DNA of 11,943 bases from Hymenopellis radicata (lineage: Eukaryota > Basidiomycota > Agaricomycetes > Agaricales > Physalacriaceae): positions 1 through 11,943 of the forward strand of contig JADNRX010001265.1 in the NCBI GenBank assembly GCA_015501595.1, read 5' to 3'. Positions within the stretch are counted from its first letter, which is position 1, and every line of letters starts with the position of its first letter. Under the pieces are notes generated by a model, which was not told the DNA's origin, searched no databases, and saw only the letters and a list, made by a program, of their open reading frames with translations. A program made the translations under genes and the position numbers. Below, in pieces: positions 7,658-11,943 of this stretch.

Positions 7658-7855
7658 TCAGCGAATTGTAGGGTGATGTCGAAGCCAGCGTAAGGACGTC
7701 TCGACACCGTGAATGGGTCCCGCCTGAGTCTCGCCCACGATGACATGGCATCTAGCGTAGCAGTCGACAACGAGAAAGGCGCGTAGATAGCGTAAAGCAA
7801 GTGTTGACAGATCGAAGAAACTTGTGCTATGACGGCTGGGTCGGCGAGAAATCAT
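7658..7855 (-). CDS. Unrecognised exon of the - strand unit (65 codons)
   Basis: Directly after the acceptor of the well-formed intron 7856-7909 (GTGAGT...TTTCAG on the - strand) an in-frame ATG starts MISRRPSRHSTSFFDLS. The frame runs to a stop at 7658, with LALRYLRAFLVVDCYARC and VIVGETQAGPIHGVETS inside. It is the cleanest coding-like exon of the - strand unit, but I know no homologue. The ATG next to the splice site may be chance, with translation entering from an upstream exon. Confidence 0.25.
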   Translation of the reverse strand: MISRRPSRHSTSFFDLSTLALRYLRAFLVVDCYARCHVIVGETQAGPIHGVETSLRWLRHHPTIR

Positions 7856-8844
7856 CTGAAATGGGAATTCATACCATGCACTGATTTGGGGTGAAAAACG
7901 GCAACTCACTGCAGTTCCCGACAAGTACAAGAGGTCAGACTCGGTGACGACGGCGTATACTGTCGTGTAAATCAATCCGAAGTGCCCGAGTTCCCTAGAA
8001 CGACTCGACTTTCACAGTGTGCCTGTTTTTCCCGCTGCAGCGACGAGAGTGGTCGTAGTCGTGAGGCGTCGAGGCCATGGAGTAGTCGTCTGAGAAGACC
8101 CAATATGATAAGCATTTCGACTAGGGGTGCCAGGGTGGTCCTGCGTCGAGCGGGCCAAAATTACAAGTTGAACCGTTCAAGGTCCAGTAGTCCAGTTTGC
8201 CGACGACAACGATGGCGATAACGCCAAGATCGAGCGACGATTTAGAGTCGAAAGACAAAGAAATAGTACGGTAGACGCTCAGATCAGCGAGTCCGCAGCA
8301 TCAGTGCGAGGCAGTGAGGAAGTCGTCGAAACTAGATGATGGTGGTTAAAGGGAGAGATCAAAAGGAGCACGATCACATACCCGTTGCTGAAAAGTTCGG
8401 ACACGAGAGAAGACTAACAAAGGATAAGAGATGAGGATTAGAACAAGTAGAATATGACTTACTTTCAGGTGGAGTTAGATTCGAGAACCTAAAGCATACA
8501 AAGTTAGTACTGGGCAAGTAAGGCGGGCAAGAAGAACAAACCAAATGTGACCAATGTCAAGCCGTTAAAGGATATCCTTGGGATTGGTGTAGTGAGCCTA
8601 CAGGAAGTGTTAGAGAAGTGAGATGAGGGTGAACGACACAAGAAAGTGAACATACTCCGAGTCGAGAGCCAAGAAAACACTAAATGGAAATTGTCAATCC
8701 ACAGTCAAGAGGGTGAAGCAAAAAGCTTACCATAGGTAAGAGAAGTGAAGTACAGTCAAGTAGTCGAGTACTGGAGTGAAGGAAAGACAAGAGAAGGGAA
8801 ATGTGGCAAAAGTGGGAATGATGAGAAAACTCCCCAACAGTCCC

Positions 8845-8860
8845 CACCTTTTTAAAGCCT
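8845..8860 (-). promoter_or_regulatory. TATA-like element upstream of the - strand unit
   Basis: On the - strand the sequence reads GGCTTTAAAAAGG, followed by a G-rich short stretch and then about 100 nt rich in C and T before the ATG at 8733. A TATA-like sequence and a pyrimidine-rich leader are common in strongly transcribed fungal genes. This marks a plausible start of the - strand unit. It overlaps the end of the ORF 9154-8852 on the same strand, so the two are unlikely to be one transcript with this start. Confidence 0.35.
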
Positions 8861-9154
8861 TCTCGGGCCCGTGGCGGTCATCCCATATGACACCCTCCAA
8901 GCCTTTTCCGAGTCATATTCCACCCGCCCAGCCGTAAAATCCCAGAATAACCCATCCAGAACAAATTCCAACCCCAAAGAACGCACCCGAAACGCTGCGC
9001 TTCGTAACCAGTCATGTCCCTGAGGTCCAGTTCCTGAATTTCCAGCTGTTTCTAGCTTGGAACTTTGCTCCAAGAGCGTGTGAGTGCCAATTGGTCGTCC
9101 AAGGCGATAGACACCCTCTTCTCCTGGGGTTTTCGGCGACAAAGAGGATAGCAA
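8852..9154 (-). CDS. Hypothetical ORF upstream of the - strand unit (100 aa)
   Basis: A single open frame encodes MLSSLSPKTPGEEGVYRLG followed by GRPIGTHTLLEQSSKLET, GNSGTGPQGHDWLRSAAF, RVRSLGLEFVLDGLFWDF and SEKAWRVSYGMTATGPRRL. The composition looks like protein, with mixed polar and aromatic residues and no low complexity, but there is no domain I recognise, no signal peptide and no splice site. It ends right at the TATA-like element of the next unit. It may be a repeat-derived frame or a chance ORF. Confidence 0.25.
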   Translation of the reverse strand: MLSSLSPKTPGEEGVYRLGRPIGTHTLLEQSSKLETAGNSGTGPQGHDWLRSAAFRVRSLGLEFVLDGLFWDFTAGRVEYDSEKAWRVSYGMTATGPRRL

Positions 9155-9712
9155 GAGTCCAGTCGAAAATATTGAGGCACCAGAGAATTGATGGGAGGCG
9201 GAGTAAGGCCGCTGGACGCGTCCTGCGATGAAGAGAGCAAAGAGATCATGGCGGTTCGAAAGACAAGCACGTATGCGTCATAGGCACGTGCACGGAGGGG
9301 TCGAAAATCCCAAGTCGCGAGTTCAAGTTTAGACTTTTATATCTCGATTTTTTTGAGGTTGTCACACGCGAATTAAAGGTTTTTACACTGGCTTTCGATG
9401 TGCGCAAAGTATTTGTGAATTGGAGTCGTTCAGAGGGAGGAAAGGGGAAAAGGACTTGGGATGACATTCCGAATGTGGATTGATGCTGCGAACGGGATCT
9501 CTTGGCACCTCCATAAATAGATTGGAACTGATTTGAATCACTTGGAATATACGCGCGGTGTTCTGGAACATCCAGAAGAGTGAAAGAGTCACAAGGAGAA
9601 CTTGAGGTGGATGCTGGCGTGGGTACGAAGCGGCGCAACCTTCAGGTTCATCTTGCAGGAGATCTAGCCTTTCGAGGGCTCTTGGCTTGCTGGGAGGGGT
9701 GCAAAAATTCAA
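9155..9712. other. Stretch without a supported gene
   Basis: Overlapping - strand frames at 9246-9638 (130 codons) and 9383-9712 (109 codons) exist but show no motif, intron or family resemblance. The overlap of several open frames suggests stop-poor sequence rather than a gene. A GCACGTGC palindrome is at about 9293-9300. Nothing else stands out. Confidence 0.4.
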
Positions 9713-9791
9713 TGCTGTGGCGGGAGTCGAACACTCCTTCTGGAGTGCAAAATAGGAGTTGCAGCACGCATAGCCGCTGCACTAAAGAGAT
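9713..9791 (-). tRNA. tRNA-like Pol III sequence, probably a tRNA pseudogene or tRNA-derived repeat
   Basis: On the - strand TAGTGCAGCGG (9784-9774) fits the A box (TRGYNNARNNG), and GTTCGACTCCC (9732-9722) fits the core of the B box (GTTCGANTCC; the usual leading G is T here). They are about 52 nt apart, slightly more than in an intronless tRNA. The 3' end reads GCCACAGCA, as for an acceptor stem plus discriminator base, and a T5 run (9707-9703) follows as a Pol III terminator. An anticodon-like arm TGCAA...TTGCA has an 8-nt loop containing CTCCTAT. The 5' acceptor strand does not pair with the 3' side, and the T-stem 5' side is mismatched. So this is not a normal functional tRNA. Confidence 0.4.
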
Positions 9792-10102
9792 TTCTTGAAG
9801 AGGAGTTTCTGAGTCTCATCACATCCCCTATTGTAGATCTTCGCTGTCAATTTCCGTTGCCTGTCTTGCCTTCTCCCACCATGAACGAGCGCTACAGATA
9901 TCACCGTCACACATCTTACAGATACACAGAAGTATAATGTGACTGATTTGATGTCTTGTTTCCAGGGCGGCGCACAATTGCCGCATTCGCATTTCAGAAT
10001 CATTCAATGTCACAACAATGTCAAGTCACTTTTGAGCTGGTTTACTCTTACTGGGCTTAGATGTTTCTTCTGAATTTCCGTGTCTTGAGTTTCAATGTTG
10101 AT
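9792..10102. other. Stretch without a supported gene
   Basis: Only small frames occur (for example 10003-9782 on the - strand, 73 codons). None has a motif, splice pair or family resemblance. I see no repeat or hairpin worth listing. Confidence 0.4.
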
Positions 10103-10240
10103 GCCCAGTGAAAAGTGCATATCGATAAAACGAGGTAGATCGAGGTGTAGCGAGCGTCTCGCAGAGCCGCGATCCAGCTCGAGAAACCTCGATCTCAGCG
10201 CAAACGGATCGTGGTCTTTCGAGGCAGCTGCCGATATTTC
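10103..10240 (+). pseudogene. Diverged + strand copy of a coding fragment (inverted partner of 11020-11135)
   Basis: CCAGTGAAAAGTGCATATCG here matches the - strand sequence CCAGTGAAAAGTGCGTATCG at about 11133-11114, and AGATCGAGGTG follows in both. In the frame that aligns with the other copy this one reads CPVKSAYR-stop-NEVDRGVASVSQ. The better copy reads TPVKSAYRYSAADRGAASAKQ, so this copy is broken by stops. TTTCGAG plus an Ala-rich segment near 10220 can also be aligned with the partner. The parent protein is not recognised. Confidence 0.5.
10137..10195. repeat. 10-bp inverted repeat
   Basis: AGATCGAGGT at 10137-10146 and ACCTCGATCT at 10186-10195 are exact reverse complements 39 nt apart. 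The same decamer recurs at about 11092-11101 within the inverted partner copy. It may be a by-product of the local duplication. Confidence 0.4.
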
Positions 10241-10393
10241 TACACCTGTGCCTTATATATTTTTCTTGGGCAGCATATTTGACAGGCTACATTCAGTGAT
10301 CTGAAATACATTTGCTATACCGCGGATAACAGAGCAGATACAGCAAAAACAAAAAATTCATTCGGTATTGTAGTACACATTTTGACAATTCTA
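10241..10393. other. Short spacer
   Basis: AT-rich with TATATATTTTTC at about 10254. No frame or splice signal supports a gene. It would hold the 3' end of the small - strand gene model that ends at 10394. Confidence 0.35.
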
Positions 10394-10881
10394 CTACAGA
10401 TGTATGGTATAGACTGGGTACAGATAACAAGGAGGCCAGACCCATGCAACGTTAGCGCTCGTTAGCCATGGCATTGCGTGGATAACGCTGTAGCGACGGT
10501 AGAGCCCGTTACCATTACCGTACACGCAGTATTTCGGAATGCACCTGCTGAAGTGCGCGGTGGCGGTGTGGGTCGGGCTGGGAATCGGGATGGCGGTGTG
10601 GAGTTTAAACTTGTCTACATAGATCTGTGGCATGCTCAGCACACCTCCGAAGCAAAGTCTAGGTAGCACTCACACATGTTCCCGACAAAACGGCGGCAGC
10701 GACGACGACGACGACAGCGGCGACACGGACAGCTTGATTTCCCCGTACTCGTGCTTGAAAGGCCCATGCTAGAAGGCAAATTACAGCAAGAAGGCACCAA
10801 CCGGACGAAAGACTTACTCGAAAGCAAAGGCACGATGATGGTAGGAGGGAAAGAAACAAAGTGAGCCGAAGTGATGCCCAT
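10394..10881 (-). CDS. Small spliced gene model with one hydrophobic segment (129 aa)
   Basis: Joining, in - strand order, 10881-10818, 10768-10674 and 10624-10394 gives ATG to TAG with 129 residues. Both introns are 49 nt: 10769-10817 (GTAAGT...TCTAG) and 10625-10673 (GTGAGT...CACAG). The protein begins MGITSAHFVSFPPTIIVPLL. It has a hydrophobic run (VRVAAVVVVVAAAVLSGTC, about residues 36-54) long enough for one membrane helix. Its tail is rich in Tyr, Pro and His (IYVDKFKLHTAIPIPSP, then CIPKYCVYGNGNG and WVWPPCYLYPVYTIHL). The Val-Ala run is encoded by a GTC/GCC (GAC/GGC) low-complexity stretch, so it may be chance. No family is recognised. The branch site of the second intron (CTGAG) is imperfect. 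Confidence 0.35.
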
Positions 10882-10983
10882 TTCGTTTATGTCTAGTTAC
10901 AACGGAGAAGGCCGTTGGACCCGCCTGACTTGGAGAAAAAATGCCAACACAGGACTGATGGAAATAAAAATCAGGCAAGAGAA

Positions 10984-11172
10984 TCATGAAATATCTACGA
11001 ACATCGAGCTGATCTCATCAAGCTCGTTTAAACTAGCTGCAGCTCGAAATTCCGCGATTGCTTGTGCTTGGTCTTGCTTGGCACTCGCAGCACCTCGATC
11101 TGCCGCGCTGTAGCGATACGCACTTTTCACTGGGGTTGATGTGTCAGTGGCACAAACGGGATCAAGAATCAA
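10984..11172 (-). pseudogene. Better-preserved - strand copy of the duplicated coding fragment
   Basis: The frame ends with a stop at 10984-10986 and contains TPVKSAYRYSAADRGAASAK, then QAQAIAEFRAAASLNELDEI and SSMFVDIS. The composition is convincing for a helical, Ala- and Glu-rich C-terminal exon. Its 5' part runs into simple ATCAAGA repeats and a perfect hairpin, so the parent gene is cut off there. A CCCCAG just before the conserved block (about 11136) could be a former splice acceptor. The diverged inverted copy is at 10103-10240. I do not recognise the protein. Confidence 0.4.
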
Positions 11173-11180
11173 GAATCAAC
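11161..11180 (+). repeat. Short tandem ATCAAGA repeat
   Basis: ATCAAGA occurs twice in tandem and is followed by a partial third unit, ATCAAC. It abuts the hairpin at 11191, so it may mark the edge of a small mobile element or replication slippage. Confidence 0.5.
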
Positions 11181-11190
11181 AGCACTGTAC

Positions 11191-11241
11191 ATTTCAAAGC
11201 TACGGCATTGTTGGGAATCAACAATGCCGTAGCTTTGAAAT
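11191..11241. repeat. Perfect hairpin with 23-bp arms and 5-nt loop
   Basis: The arms 11191-11213 (ATTTCAAAGCTACGGCATTG then TTG) and 11219-11241 are exact reverse complements around the loop GGAAT. Nothing in the surrounding 100 bases extends the symmetry. With no mismatch in 46 arm bases it must be recent or under selection. Options are a tiny foldback element, the fused ends of a deleted inverted-repeat transposon, or a small-RNA precursor. No internal ORF is possible at this size. Confidence 0.75.
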
Positions 11242-11329
11242 AACAGAAACGGGCTGAATAAAACTCCGTAGCACGGGCGCGGCTAGATCGGGAGGCACTG
11301 TTTGGTTGTGCTATGTTGGGTAGGAAAAA

Positions 11330-11943
11330 ATGGACCCTGCCTCCAGTCACCCTCTCCCTTTAACCACTACTATGCAACCGATGACTTTCATTCCCCACTT
11401 TCCTCCCACCACCACTGGCTCCACCTCCCGCAGGATGGTACGAGCATCAGCACCACCACTCCCGCTCTGCATTCAATGCTCGACACACACCAGCCATGTA
11501 AGTCCATCCTTGTTGTCCATGGCGCGCTGTACAGCTCATTCTCCTCCTTCCAGCAGTACCCTGAAGTTGCCAGACAAGTCGCTGTCCTGCTCAATACCGT
11601 CGCCAAGGTTGGTCGTCAAGGACGCGCGTCGCTAGTGCTCTTGCGTTCGACGTTGATGCCCAAAAGCGGTTCTCGGCGTTTGCCGATAGCTCTCTCCCTC
11701 TTACCGTCATGACCTGGTAAGTCGTTCGCCATTCGTTTCTTGTTCTTCCCTCACTGATTCGACTCTTAGTAGTAGTATTATTCCCTTTGTCAAGTTTCAG
11801 CAACCTCCTTGCGCGTCTGGTAAGTTCAACCTTCCTTTTCATCATTGGGACGGTTTATTCAGGCATTTCTCAGCAGATTTCTACGCTGCTTATACCAGAT
11901 TCAGGCTCGGTTCTCCTGAGGATGACGCCGCGCCGGCGAGGCG
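11330..11943 (+). CDS. Partial intron-dense gene model running off the right end
   Basis: Intron-like segments are 11498-11553 (GTAAGT...TTCCAG), 11717-11769 (GTAAGT, CTGAT, CTTAG) and 11820-11862 (GTAAGT...ATTCAG). ATG 11330 gives MDPASSHPLPLTTTMQPM and stays open to the first donor. Exon 2 starts QYPEVARQVAVLLNTVAK. Another frame of the same exon gives ALAFDVDAQKRFSAFADSS and LPLTVMT up to the donor at 11717, so a frameshift or an unseen intron lies near 11610-11640. The last part reads ISQQISTLLIPDSGSVLL or, in another frame, ADFYAAYTRFRLGSPEDD. It ends in the core GCCGCGCCGGCGAGGCG (11927-11943), as in the left array. I do not recognise the product. The model is partial, with the exact frame unresolved. 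Confidence 0.3.

Larger units (their letters stand above)
5580..8870 (-). other. Intron-dense - strand transcription unit of unknown function
   Basis: Read on the - strand, this region has a regular series of intron-like segments: 8680-8730, 8598-8655, 8489-8551 (weak donor), 8414-8462, 8332-8381, 7856-7909, 7544-7595, 7255-7306, 6682-6739, 6274-6327, 6058-6112, 5910-6032 (long), 5790-5837 and 5707-5747. Most have a GTAAGY, GTATGT, GTACGT or GTGAGY donor, a CTNAC/TTGAC/CTAAT branch-like site and a YAG acceptor. The implied exons near the start are tiny: 24 nt (8656-8679), 26 nt (8463-8488) and 32 nt (8382-8413). A TATA-like TTTAAAAAGG read on the - strand (about 8848-8857), then a pyrimidine-rich leader and an ATG at 8733 just before a GTAAGC donor, mark a plausible 5' end. 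From that ATG a joined frame soon meets a stop, so a conventional long protein is not evident. It may be a non-coding RNA, a decayed gene or a repeat with splice sites. Confidence 0.5.

Noticed and set aside
6930..7850. TCGGCGA words at about 6927, 7429 and 7833 resembling the left-array core
   Set aside because: Only 7-9 bases match, in GC-rich contexts, and the introns there run on the opposite strand. Probably chance.
10676..10864. Arg-rich 62-codon + strand frame (RRQRRRRRQRRH)
   Set aside because: It results from a CGACGACGA simple stretch; the opposite strand has a spliced frame with proper introns.
11608..11640. Possible 28-nt intron (GTTGGT...CTAG) that might repair the frame of the right-end gene
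   Set aside because: Too short for spliceosomal splicing, and its removal does not restore the downstream coding-like frame.

Overview
The window looks like a stretch of a filamentous basidiomycete genome, most likely Agaricomycetes. Its genes carry many short introns (about 41-63 nt) with GTRNGT donors, CTNAY-type branch sites and YAG acceptors. Its one complete recognisable gene is a fungal CENP-C/Mif2. The taxonomic call is inference, because no rRNA or other marker is present.

Layout, left to right. (a) 1-1630: a degenerate array on the + strand in which a short exon and a 50-62 nt intron repeat. Most exons carry the interrupted palindrome TGGCC-GGCGA-GGCCA or a decayed form of it. Part of the array splices in silico to a 153-residue open frame with no family I recognise. 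(b) 1631-2415: AT-richer DNA without a convincing gene, with a TATA-like box beside a 14-bp palindrome holding CACGTG. (c) 2556-4502: a five-exon gene for Mif2/CENP-C, an inner-kinetochore protein. It has the Mif2 N-terminal signature, a textbook CENP-C motif and a C-terminal cupin, preceded by a possible 16-codon upstream ORF. (d) 4503-5295: spacer with one hairpin. (e) 5296-5642: the start of a RING-CH (MARCH-type) E3 ubiquitin ligase gene. Its zinc-ligand pattern stops before the last Cys pair, so it looks truncated. (f) About 5580-8870: an intron-dense unit on the - strand with more than ten intron-like segments, several mini-exons of 24-42 nt, a TATA-like sequence at its upstream end, and a 54-bp segment that folds on paper into a perfect three-way junction. 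(g) 8855-10000: one unrecognised - strand ORF, mostly featureless DNA, and a tRNA-like Pol III sequence on the - strand. (h) 10103-11241: a diverged inverted duplication of a coding fragment, a small spliced - strand gene model with a hydrophobic segment, and a perfect 23-bp-arm hairpin. (i) 11330-11943: the start of another intron-dense + strand unit that runs off the end and finishes in the same GCCGGCGAGG core seen in the left array.

Only Mif2 and the RING-CH fragment have a function that can be named, and nothing ties the two together. The rest reads as a repeat-rich accessory region around a conserved kinetochore gene. Its most distinctive feature is the recurrence of intron-dense units with very small exons. 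Whether these are decayed multi-exon genes, a dispersed repeat that carries its own splice sites, or real genes of unknown family cannot be settled from sequence alone.
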